Positions 7,359-14,355 of a stretch of DNA of 22,210 nt are shown here, one piece after another. The notes under the pieces are model-generated. The model had not been told where the DNA came from and did no database searches. It saw nothing but the letters and a program-made list of their open reading frames with translations. Each line of letters begins with the position of its first letter. The stretch's first letter is position 1. Origin of the DNA: CAZPMO01 sp964587515 (GTDB lineage: Bacteria; Pseudomonadota; Alphaproteobacteria; MPNO01); assembly GCA_964587515.1 (NCBI GenBank), contig CAZPMO010000071.1, positions 1 through 22,210 of the forward strand, given 5' to 3'. A program made the position numbers and the translations under genes.

Positions 7359-7661
7359 ATGCACGTAATCCTGGGACCCCTGTTCGGCGTCGTCGATATC
7401 ATCCTCGGTCTCTATGTCTGGGTGATGATTTTCGCCGTCATCATGAACTGGCTGATCTCGTTCAACGTAATCAACACGTCGAACCGTTTCGTCTACCTGG
7501 TCACCGATTTCCTGTACCGAATTACCGAACCGGCGCTGCGGCCAATTCGCCGCATATTGCCCAGCATGGGCGGTCTCGACCTGTCGCCGATCGTATTGCT
7601 GCTGATCATCTGGTTCGTCCGGGATGTGCTGAGGCGTCTGGCCTTCGAACTCGGTGTCTGA
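7359..7661 (+). CDS. yggT: YggT-family integral membrane protein
   Basis: 100-residue inner-membrane protein with two hydrophobic segments, about 3-32 (ILGPLFGVVDIILGLYVWVM...) and about 74-96 (LDLSPIVLLLIIWFVRDVL). Between them lies the family signature: NWLISFNVIN, then FLYRITEPALRPIRRILPSMGGLDLSPIV. Single-domain YggT proteins of about 100 residues are usual in alphaproteobacteria; the E. coli protein has two copies. The exact role is unknown, with proposed links to osmotic stress and, in Gram-positives and plastids, to division or cofactor assembly (YlmG/CCB3). The stop overlaps the yggU start by eight bases, so the two are translationally coupled, and folD follows. Confidence 0.95.
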   Translation: MHVILGPLFGVVDIILGLYVWVMIFAVIMNWLISFNVINTSNRFVYLVTDFLYRITEPALRPIRRILPSMGGLDLSPIVLLLIIWFVRDVLRRLAFELGV

Positions 7662-7986
7662 GCATCCTTCTCCCCTGTCGGTCGCCGGCGACGGCGTGCG
7701 CGTGGCGGTTCGCGTTACCCCGCGCGCGAGCCGTAATGGAATCGGCGATATCGCGGCAGAGGCCGATGGCGGCGCGGTGCTGCGGGTCTCGGTGACCGCC
7801 GTGGTCGAGGACGGCAAGGCCAACGCGGCGGTGATCAAGCTGCTGGCCCGCGAATGGGGCGTGCCGAAAAGCGCAATCTCGGTGGCGCGCGGCGCCTCCA
7901 ACCGGCGCAAGACGCTCAGTGTGATGGGCGATTCGGGCGAGCTTTCGACGCGGCTCGGCGGCTGGCTGGCGGGACGGCATGGCTGA
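7654..7986 (+). CDS. yggU: DUF167/YggU-family protein
   Basis: 110-residue small cytoplasmic protein of the DUF167 family, function unknown. Family motifs are visible: VRVTPRASRNGIGDI (about 19-33), LRVSVTAVVEDGKANAAVIKLLA (about 43-65, with the conserved GKAN) and GASNRRKTLSV (about 80-90), followed by a GWLA tail. The start is GTG at 7654, overlapping the yggT stop by eight bases; its own stop overlaps the folD start by eight bases. yggT-yggU adjacency is widely conserved in proteobacteria, and folD after them is a recurrent alphaproteobacterial order. Confidence 0.95.
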   Translation: MSEHPSPLSVAGDGVRVAVRVTPRASRNGIGDIAAEADGGAVLRVSVTAVVEDGKANAAVIKLLAREWGVPKSAISVARGASNRRKTLSVMGDSGELSTRLGGWLAGRHG

Positions 7987-8857
7987 GGCGCGCATCATCG
8001 ACGGCAAGGCGTTCGCGGAAGGCGTGTGCGGGCGCGTCGGCGAACGCGTCGCGCGGCTCACGGCCGAAAACGGAATCACGCCGGGGCTCGCGACCGTGCT
8101 GGTCGGCGAGGACCCGGCCAGCCAGGTCTATGTCCGCAACAAGGGCCGCCGCGCGGGCGAGGCCGGCATCGCTTCGTTCCAGCACACGCTCCCCGACGCC
8201 ACGACCCAGGCCGAGCTGCTCGACCTGGTGGCGCGGCTCAACGAAGATCCCGCCGTCAACGGCATCCTGGTGCAGCTTCCCCTGCCCGATCATATGGACG
8301 TGGACGCGGTGACCGACGCCGTCGACCCGGCCAAGGACGTGGACGGATTCCACCCGGTGAACGCCGGGCTGCTGGCCTCCGGCCGCGCCGGGCTGGTGCC
8401 GTGCACGCCGACCGGCTGCATGATGATGCTGAAGGACGAGCTCGATGATCTCAGCGGCCTCAACGCCGTCGTCGTGGGGCGCTCGAACATCGTCGGCAAG
8501 CCGCTGGCGCTGCTGCTGCTGGGGGCGCACTGCACCGTGACCATCGCCCATTCACACACCCGCGATCTGGCCGCCCTTTGCCGCACCGCCGATATCCTGG
8601 TGGGCGCGGTCGGGCGGCCGCGAATGATCCAGGGCGACTGGGTAAAGCCCGGCGCTGTGGTGATCGACGTGGGCATCAACCGCATCGCGGGCGAGGGCGG
8701 CAAGACGCGCCTGGTCGGCGATGTGGATTTCGAGGCCGCGCGCGCCCATGCCCGCGCCATCACCCCGGTCCCCGGCGGCGTCGGCCCCATGACCATCGCC
8801 TGCCTGCTCGACAACACGCTGACCGCCGCCTGCCGCCAGAACGGCATCGAGCGCTGA
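7979..8857 (+). CDS. folD: Bifunctional methylenetetrahydrofolate dehydrogenase/methenyltetrahydrofolate cyclohydrolase
   Basis: Interconverts 5,10-methylene-THF, 5,10-methenyl-THF and 10-formyl-THF with NADP, supplying one-carbon units for purines and formyl-Met-tRNA. The 292 residues equal the usual length. The catalytic domain has Y51 and K55 in YVRNKGRRAGEAGI, Q99 in VQLPLP and D122 in KDVDGFHPVN. The Rossmann domain has GRSNIVGKP (168-176), and the closing signature PGGVGPMTIACLLDNT is at 265-280. All expected active-site positions are present. The ATG overlaps the end of yggU by eight bases, so it is read as the last gene of the yggT-yggU-folD unit. It converges with the hydantoinase-type gene, only seven bases away. 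Confidence 0.98.
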   Translation: MAEARIIDGKAFAEGVCGRVGERVARLTAENGITPGLATVLVGEDPASQVYVRNKGRRAGEAGIASFQHTLPDATTQAELLDLVARLNEDPAVNGILVQLPLPDHMDVDAVTDAVDPAKDVDGFHPVNAGLLASGRAGLVPCTPTGCMMMLKDELDDLSGLNAVVVGRSNIVGKPLALLLLGAHCTVTIAHSHTRDLAALCRTADILVGAVGRPRMIQGDWVKPGAVVIDVGINRIAGEGGKTRLVGDVDFEAARAHARAITPVPGGVGPMTIACLLDNTLTAACRQNGIER

Positions 8858-8864
8858 GGCGTTC

Positions 8865-10571
8865 CTATCCGCCGGTATTTTTGCGCACCGCGCCGTCCGG
8901 CGTAATTTCGATGGGATAATCACGCAGCGCCGCCTCGCGGGTCACCAATCCAAAATGGAGGTCGCGCTGGATGGCTTCCGGGGCGCGCTCAGTGGGGGGG
9001 CCGTAGCCGCCGCCGCCCGGGCTTTCGATTCGGATGCGCTGGCCGCGCCGCAACTTGGCGCCGAACAGCTTGGCGCCGAATTCAGGGGTGTGTTTGCCGT
9101 CGTCCTGGTCGTAGAGGATCACGTTGCGCGCCGCCGGCTCGCCGCCATGCACGCCCGGCGGCGCGAAATTGCCGCGTTCGCCCAACACCACCAGATCGGC
9201 CTCCTCGTCCAGCACCTCGATCTCGTAAATCGCGCCCAGCCCGCCGCGATGGCGGCCGGGACCGCCGGAATCGGGGCGCAGCGCCCATTGGGTGAAGCGC
9301 ACCGGATGGGCCGCCTCCAGAACCTCGACCGGCGGGATGGTGGCCATGGAAATGGGCGCGTTGCCGTGGCTGAGCCCGTCGCCCTCGGGGTGGCCGCCAT
9401 GACCGCCGCCGAAGAAAGAGAACAATATCCAGGGTATTCCACCCGCCTGCTTACCTGATAGCAGCAGCGCGTTGATGGTGCCGTAGGGTGCGCCGTTGAC
9501 GCGTTCGGGCGCGATGCGGGCGAAGGCGCCGAACATCACGTCGATCATCCGCAATATGGTCTCGGTATAGCCCGAGACCGGGCGCGGCGGCTCGGCCGAA
9601 AGAATGTTGCCGTCGGGAATTATGATTTCGACCGGTCGCATAACCCCGGCATTGGCCGGCAGCTCATGGAAGATGTGTTTCAACCCCACGAAACAGGCGG
9701 CGATGGCGGTGGCGCGCGAGATGTTCAGCGGCCCGGCGCAGGCCGGCGCGGAGCGCGAGAAATCGAGGGTCAGCGTCTCGCCCCGGACCGTGACGTCGAG
9801 CGCGATGGCGAGCGGTTCGTTCTCGATGCCGTCATTGTCGAGGAAATCGTCGCATGAGGTGACGCCGTCGGGCAGTTCCGCGATCTCGGCCCGCATCAGC
9901 CGCGCGGCGCGCTCGATCATCTCGGCCATGGCTTCGGCGATCACCGCCTCGCCGACCTCGTCGAGCAACTCGCCCAGCCGGCGCTCACCCAATTCAAGCG
10001 CGCCCATCTGGGCCTGAAGATCGCCATGGGCGCTTTCCGGCAGGCGCGAATTGGCCAGCGCGATGTCGATCATGTCCTGGCGCACCTCGCCCTGGTCGAC
10101 CAGCTTCACCGGCGGGATGCGCACCCCTTCCTGCATGGAATCGATAGCCCGCGGGTTATAGTTGCCGGGCACGTTGCCGCCGACATCCTGCCAGTGACCG
10201 GCCGAGGCCAGCAGGCAGAACGGCTTGCCGTCCCGGAAAACCGGCTTCACAAGCTTGTAATCGTTGAGGTGGGTGGCTCCGTCATAAGGATCGTTCATGA
10301 AATAGACGTCGCCGTCGCGCATTCCCCCTTCGGCGTCGGCGCGCGCGATGGCGGCGCACGCGGCGAAACTCATGGCGCCGACGAATATGGGCAGGCCCAG
10401 CTTGCCCTGGGCCAGCGTGTCGCCGGTCTGCGGGTGATAGATGCCGTGGCTGCCGTCGCGCGCTTCGGCGATCACCGGGCTGAACGCGCCCCGGAACAAG
10501 GTCGCGTCCATCTCGTCGACGATCTGTTCGAGCCGGCCGCGAATGACCGCTAAGGTGACGGGATCGATCAT
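8865..10571 (-). CDS. Hydantoinase B/oxoprolinase-family protein (HyuB-like)
   Basis: 568 residues from ATG 10571 (MIDPVTLAVIRGRL, the usual family N-terminus); the reading frame extends 48 bases further upstream, but that part has no family character. Signatures are FMNDPYDGATHLNDYKLVKP (91-110), SAGHWQDVGGNVPG (123-136), RPVSGYTETILRM, GGGHGGHPEGDGLSHGN and the terminal SPGGGGYGPP. The family supplies one subunit of ATP-dependent N-methylhydantoinases, 5-oxoprolinases and the related acetone/acetophenone carboxylases, and normally needs the A subunit, which carries the ATP site. No A-subunit gene is in the window, so the substrate and whether it acts alone cannot be judged. It lies divergent to the amino-acid-synthesis gene across a repeat-bearing spacer, and convergent with folD. 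Confidence 0.93.
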   Translation of the reverse strand: MIDPVTLAVIRGRLEQIVDEMDATLFRGAFSPVIAEARDGSHGIYHPQTGDTLAQGKLGLPIFVGAMSFAACAAIARADAEGGMRDGDVYFMNDPYDGATHLNDYKLVKPVFRDGKPFCLLASAGHWQDVGGNVPGNYNPRAIDSMQEGVRIPPVKLVDQGEVRQDMIDIALANSRLPESAHGDLQAQMGALELGERRLGELLDEVGEAVIAEAMAEMIERAARLMRAEIAELPDGVTSCDDFLDNDGIENEPLAIALDVTVRGETLTLDFSRSAPACAGPLNISRATAIAACFVGLKHIFHELPANAGVMRPVEIIIPDGNILSAEPPRPVSGYTETILRMIDVMFGAFARIAPERVNGAPYGTINALLLSGKQAGGIPWILFSFFGGGHGGHPEGDGLSHGNAPISMATIPPVEVLEAAHPVRFTQWALRPDSGGPGRHRGGLGAIYEIEVLDEEADLVVLGERGNFAPPGVHGGEPAARNVILYDQDDGKHTPEFGAKLFGAKLRRGQRIRIESPGGGGYGPPTERAPEAIQRDLHFGLVTREAALRDYPIEITPDGAVRKNTGG

Positions 10572-10661
10572 GGAACGCCGGGCTCCCGGTTTTGATGGCT
10601 GGATTCGATGGCCGTCCATGGCATAGTCGGACGCGGGCCGCCGGTCAATGGCGAGACAGCA

Positions 10662-10753
10662 TCCTTCGAGACGGGCCTTTGGCCCTCCTCAGGATGAGGA
10701 GGAACCGAGCTTTCCTCATCCCGGGGAGCACTCGAAGAGTGCGTCTCGAAGGA
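10662..10753. repeat. Cloverleaf-like palindromic intergenic repeat (REP/BIME-like)
   Basis: An 11-base perfect inverted repeat, TCCTTCGAGAC (10662-10672) and GTCTCGAAGGA (10743-10753), encloses several smaller hairpins: GGGCC-TTT-GGCCC (10673-10685), TCCTCA-GGA-TGAGGA (10686-10700), an alternative GATGAGGA/TCCTCATC pair (10693-10700 with 10713-10720) and ACTC-GAA-GAGT (10730-10740). I recall elements with this CCTTCGAGAC...CCTCAGGATGAGG wording scattered between genes in many alphaproteobacterial genomes. It lies in the divergent spacer between the HyuB-like gene and the DUF1185 gene, ending 27 bases before the latter's ATG. Confidence 0.8.
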
Positions 10754-10780
10754 CTAGGTAAGCTTCGAGGGGAGACCGAG

Positions 10781-11365
10781 ATGAGCAAGACCGAGATTCG
10801 CAAGCTGGTGACCATCGTCGAGACCACGGGGCTCGAACAGGGCGAGGCGGTCGATCCGCCGACGCGCCAGGCCGCGGCGGTGGCGGTGATCCACAATCCC
10901 TATGCCGGGCGGTTCTCGAAAGACCTTGCCGAGCTCGAGGAAGCCGGCGCGGAGCTCGGCGGGTTATTGGTGCGCCGCGCGGTCGAGGCGCTCGGCGTGG
11001 CCGCGGAAGACACCCACAGCTATGGCAAGGCGGCCATCGTCGGCGAGGCCGGCGAGAAGGAACATGCCGCCGCCGTGCTGCATCCGCGCCTCGGCAAGCC
11101 GGTGCGCGAAGTGGTGGGTCCGGCGTCCGCCATCATGCCGTCGGCGAAGAAGATCGGACGTCCCGGCACGGTGATCGACTGTCCGCTGCACTTCAAGGAC
11201 GACGCCTGGAAATTCAGCCATTTCGACGCCATGGAGGTCTCCGTGGCCGACGCGCCCAGGTCCGACGAGATCGTCGTGATCGTGGCGGTCACCGATTCCG
11301 GCCGGCCGCTGCACCGGGTCGGCGAAAACGTCTCTCAGGCCGATGTGATGTCGAAGAACGAATGA
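10781..11365 (+). CDS. Amino-acid-synthesis family protein (DUF1185, AA_synth)
   Basis: 194 residues from ATG 10781, chosen because GAGGGGAGA lies just upstream and the family N-terminus SKTEIRKLVTIVETT begins here; the longer frame reads through the palindromic repeat and is not protein-like. Conserved features are DPPTRQAAAVAVIHNPYAGRF (about 25-45), a YGKAAIVGEAGEKEHAAAVLHP block (about 85-106), MPSAKKIGRPGT (about 118-129) and HFDAMEVSVADAPRSDEIVV (about 147-166). The family name comes from an old proposed link to amino-acid production, and the biochemical activity is unknown to me. It overlaps the SnoaL-like gene by four bases (ATGA), indicating an operon. Homologues often lie near oxygenases and hydrolases of catabolic gene sets, which fits the neighbourhood. 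Confidence 0.9.
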   Translation: MSKTEIRKLVTIVETTGLEQGEAVDPPTRQAAAVAVIHNPYAGRFSKDLAELEEAGAELGGLLVRRAVEALGVAAEDTHSYGKAAIVGEAGEKEHAAAVLHPRLGKPVREVVGPASAIMPSAKKIGRPGTVIDCPLHFKDDAWKFSHFDAMEVSVADAPRSDEIVVIVAVTDSGRPLHRVGENVSQADVMSKNE

Positions 11366-11766
11366 CGGCGGCGAACACACGGCTGATCGAAACCTTCTAC
11401 GACCGGGTGTGGAACGCCTGGGACGCCGATTGCGCGCGGGAAATCCTCACCCCCGATATCTCATTTCGCGGCTCGCTGGGGGTGGAGACCAGGGGCCACG
11501 ATGCTTTTCTCGATTATGTCGCGCTGATCCGCGCGGCTTTCCCGGATTTCCATAACGCGGTCGACGACATCGTGGTCGAGGGCGCGCGCGCCGCCGCGCG
11601 GCTGACCTATACCGGCACCCACAAAGGCGAGTTGTTCGGCATTGCCGGCACCGGCCGCGCGATTACCTATGCCGGGGCCGGGTTTTTCCGCTTCAATGAC
11701 GGCCGCATCGCCGAAATCTGGATCCTCGGCGACCGCCAGGCGCTGATGGAGCAGATTACGGGCTGA
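11362..11766 (+). CDS. SnoaL-like/NTF2-fold protein (polyketide-cyclase or ester-cyclase type)
   Basis: 134 residues forming one SnoaL-like alpha+beta barrel: LIETFYDRVWNAWDADCAREILTPDISFRGS (about 8-38), then HDAFLDYVALIRAAFPDFHNAVDDIVVEG (about 45-73), then the barrel strands with YTGTHKGELFGIAGTGRAITYAG (about 82-104) and a closing GRIAEIWILGDRQALMEQ (about 113-130). The family includes polyketide cyclases, dehydratases and many proteins of unknown function that bind small hydrophobic ligands. The start codon overlaps the stop of the DUF1185 gene (ATGA), so translation is coupled. The likely role is isomerising, hydrating or binding an intermediate, but the substrate cannot be read from the sequence. 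Confidence 0.85.
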   Translation: MTAANTRLIETFYDRVWNAWDADCAREILTPDISFRGSLGVETRGHDAFLDYVALIRAAFPDFHNAVDDIVVEGARAAARLTYTGTHKGELFGIAGTGRAITYAGAGFFRFNDGRIAEIWILGDRQALMEQITG

Positions 11767-11836
11767 GCGCTGTGGTAATTTTCTTCGCGATCCTGTAAAC
11801 AGCCGCCATCCAAACCGCAAATACGGACCGCAGCTT

Positions 11837-13102
11837 TTGCCTGACACCGCGACCGCCGCTGGAGGGCTGATCCGCCCGTTCGCCGGGATCCGGCCGACCG
11901 CCCAACACGCCGCCGACGTGGCCGCGCCGCCCTATGACGTGATGTCGGTGGACGAGGCGCGCGCCATGGCCGGCGACAATCCATGGAGTTTTTTGCATAT
12001 TTCGCGGCCCGAGATCGATTTGCCGGCGGGGACCGACGTTTACGCGCCGGAGGTTTACCAACGCGCCGATCTCAACATGCGGGCCATGCTCGATGCGGGC
12101 GTGCTGGTGCGCGAGCCGAGTCCCGCCTTTTACGTCTATCGGGCCGAAAGCGGCGACCACCGCCAGACCGGACTGGTATTCGCGGCCTCGCTGGAAGCCT
12201 ATCGCGCCAACCGCATCCGCCGCCACGAGTTGACCCGCCCCGACAAGGAGACCGACCGCACCCGCCAGATCGATGCGATCGGGGCGCAGACCGGGCCGGT
12301 GATGGTGGTGCATCGCGCCGATGCCGATCTTGCGGCGCTGTTTGACGAAATCGCCGGTGCGGAGCCCGAATTCAGCGTCACGGCCGAGGGCGGCGTGCGC
12401 CATACGCTGTGGGCGGTGCGCGACGACGACGCGATGGCACGGCTCGGCGCCACGTTCGACGCCATGGAGGCGCTTTACATCGCCGACGGGCATCACCGCT
12501 CGGCGGCCGCTTCGCGGGTCGCCGACGAGCGCGGCCGCGCCAACCCCGACCATCGCGGCGACGAGCCCTATAATTTCTTCCTGGCCGTCAGCTTCCCCGA
12601 CGACGAGGTCCGTATTCTCGATTACAACCGCGTCGTGCGCGATCTCGGCGGGCACTCGGCCGAGGAATTCCTGGCCGAGATTGGCGCGCGCTTCACGGTG
12701 GAGGCCGTCGACGCGCCGGCGCGGCCCGACAGGCGCGGCGTCCTCGGCATGTATGTGGCGAACAACTGGTATCGGCTGAGCCTGCCCGGCGACGCTAACC
12801 CCGCGACCGACCCGCTGGCGCGGCTCGATGTGAATTTGCTGTCGACGCAGATCCTCGATCCCGTGCTCGGCATTCGCGACGTGACCACCGATCCACGGAT
12901 CGATTTCGTCGGCGGCATCCGGGGGCTGGAAGCGCTGGCCGACCGTGTCGACAGCAATGCGGTGGCGGCGGCGTTCGCGCTTTATCCCACCGATATCCGC
13001 GATCTGTTCGCGGTCGCCGACGCGGGACTGATCATGCCGCCCAAATCCACCTGGTTCGAGCCCAAGCTCGCCGACGGCCTGATTTCCTATTCACTGGAAT
13101 AG
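11837..13102 (+). CDS. DUF1015-family protein
   Basis: 421 residues; start taken as TTG 11837, with a poor ribosome binding site and no nearby in-frame ATG, so the exact start is uncertain. Family landmarks are IRPFAGIRP (12-20), VAAPPYDVMS (28-37), RRHELTRPDKETDR (128-141) and YIADGHHRSAAA (214-225). The DGHHR motif (217-221) resembles the conserved motif of ParB/sulfiredoxin-fold nucleotide-binding proteins, which include free-serine kinases; that resemblance is my inference. DUF1015 genes in other bacteria can lie near serine-biosynthesis genes, but not here. It follows the SnoaL-like gene by 70 bases on the same strand, so it is probably the third gene of that operon, and converges with the Rieske gene. 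Function otherwise unknown. Confidence 0.9.
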   Translation: MPDTATAAGGLIRPFAGIRPTAQHAADVAAPPYDVMSVDEARAMAGDNPWSFLHISRPEIDLPAGTDVYAPEVYQRADLNMRAMLDAGVLVREPSPAFYVYRAESGDHRQTGLVFAASLEAYRANRIRRHELTRPDKETDRTRQIDAIGAQTGPVMVVHRADADLAALFDEIAGAEPEFSVTAEGGVRHTLWAVRDDDAMARLGATFDAMEALYIADGHHRSAAASRVADERGRANPDHRGDEPYNFFLAVSFPDDEVRILDYNRVVRDLGGHSAEEFLAEIGARFTVEAVDAPARPDRRGVLGMYVANNWYRLSLPGDANPATDPLARLDVNLLSTQILDPVLGIRDVTTDPRIDFVGGIRGLEALADRVDSNAVAAAFALYPTDIRDLFAVADAGLIMPPKSTWFEPKLADGLISYSLE

Positions 13103-13123
13103 CGCCAGGGAATAGCGCTGGCG
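13103..13123. terminator. Hairpin between convergent genes, possible bidirectional terminator
   Basis: CGCCAG (13103-13108) and CTGGCG (13118-13123) form a six-pair stem with a nine-base loop, filling the 23-base gap between the DUF1015 stop and the Rieske stop. The position suits a shared terminator, but no T-run follows on either strand. Confidence 0.4.
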
Positions 13124-13125
13124 GT

Positions 13126-14340
13126 TCAGTCGATGCGGACGTGGGTGTTGGCGGCGTCGCGGAACGAGCCGCCCTTGGGCAGCTTGAAACGGTTGGACCT
13201 TACCCGGTAGCTCGCCGGGTCGAGCCCCGGCGGCGTTGCGCCGTCGCCGAATTCCTTCAAGGTCTGGATCATCAGCCGGCGCAGGCTGATGATCGCGGTA
13301 TCGCTGACGCCGAGATGCTCGACGGTGCGGTCGGCGACCGGTCCCATGGATTCCTGGATGGCGCAGTCCTGGATACCGAGCCCCTTCATGCCGGTAAATG
13401 AGCCGCCACTTTTCTGAAGTTCGCGATCGATCAGATAATCGTTGTCCCGGTTTTGGATCGCGCGGTCGCCGTCGGGCTGGTTTTCGGTGTGAATGTGCAG
13501 CCAGTTGCGTGACGGTTTCATCTCCTCGTCGTCCAAGGGCCGGTCGGGCCGGAAATCGACGCTGTAGAGCATGGTGTTTTCGTCGTCAATCGGCACCCAG
13601 GCGTGGGCGCCGAAGGGCTGGGTGGCGATGATCTTGTGGAACGGCATCAGCATCACATTGGCCGACCACAGCGTCTCGACCTCGTCGAGGTCGCGCCCGG
13701 TGCCCACCACGAAACCAAAATCCGCCGGCACCACGTCATAGGACGACGGCACGATGCTCACGTTGATGTCGGCGTATCCGCGATGAAGAAAAGCGAGATG
13801 GCTCGAATCGAACCCGCCTTCAAGCCCTTGCAGCCAGTTGCATTCCTGCACGTGGCGGGTCGCGAAACGGTGGGTTTCCGGCACTTCGGTCCATTCAAGG
13901 GCGGGGAATTCCGGCTTCAGTTCCGCCGGCCCCATATAGGTCCAGACAACGCCGCCGCGCTCGATGCACGGGTAGGCGGTGATACGGACCTTGTGTCGGA
14001 AATCGTGGCCGGGCGGCTCGCTTGGCATGTCGACGCAATTGCCCTGGCGGTCGAACTTCCAGCCGTGATAGACGCAGCGCAGCCCGCATTCCTCGTTGCG
14101 CCCGAAGAACAACGACGCTGTGCGGTGGGGGCAGCGCTCGTCGAGCAGCCCGACCGCGCCGTCGGTATCGCGGAAAGCCACCAGCTTCTCGCCCAGCAGC
14201 CCGACACGCACCGGCGGACAATCAGCTTCGGCGATCTGGTGCGAAAACAGCGCCGGAACCCAGTACCGCCGCATCAACGCGCCCATGGGCGTTCCCGGCC
14301 CGACCCGAGTCAGCAGGTCATTTTCTTCTTGTGTCAGCAT
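13126..14340 (-). CDS. Rieske ring-hydroxylating oxygenase, phthalate 4,5-dioxygenase-like alpha subunit
   Basis: 404 residues. The Rieske [2Fe-2S] domain is at the N-terminus: C70-P-H72 and C89-x2-H92 bind the cluster. The catalytic domain has the iron-site segment GGFDSSHLAFLH with bridging D178 and ligands H181 and H186, and D325 in IQDCAIQESMG as the probable third ligand. It follows the phthalate-dioxygenase pattern (alpha-only oxygenase fed by a separate reductase), so it should dihydroxylate, hydroxylate or O/N-demethylate a ring substrate; the substrate is not predictable. No ferredoxin or reductase gene is in the window, so electrons must come from elsewhere. GAGAGG precedes the ATG by a few bases. 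It is the last gene of the five-gene minus-strand unit, 15 bases after the ABC1 kinase gene. Confidence 0.95.
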   Translation of the reverse strand: MLTQEENDLLTRVGPGTPMGALMRRYWVPALFSHQIAEADCPPVRVGLLGEKLVAFRDTDGAVGLLDERCPHRTASLFFGRNEECGLRCVYHGWKFDRQGNCVDMPSEPPGHDFRHKVRITAYPCIERGGVVWTYMGPAELKPEFPALEWTEVPETHRFATRHVQECNWLQGLEGGFDSSHLAFLHRGYADINVSIVPSSYDVVPADFGFVVGTGRDLDEVETLWSANVMLMPFHKIIATQPFGAHAWVPIDDENTMLYSVDFRPDRPLDDEEMKPSRNWLHIHTENQPDGDRAIQNRDNDYLIDRELQKSGGSFTGMKGLGIQDCAIQESMGPVADRTVEHLGVSDTAIISLRRLMIQTLKEFGDGATPPGLDPASYRVRSNRFKLPKGGSFRDAANTHVRID

Positions 14341-14355
14341 CGGGACCTCTCCGGT

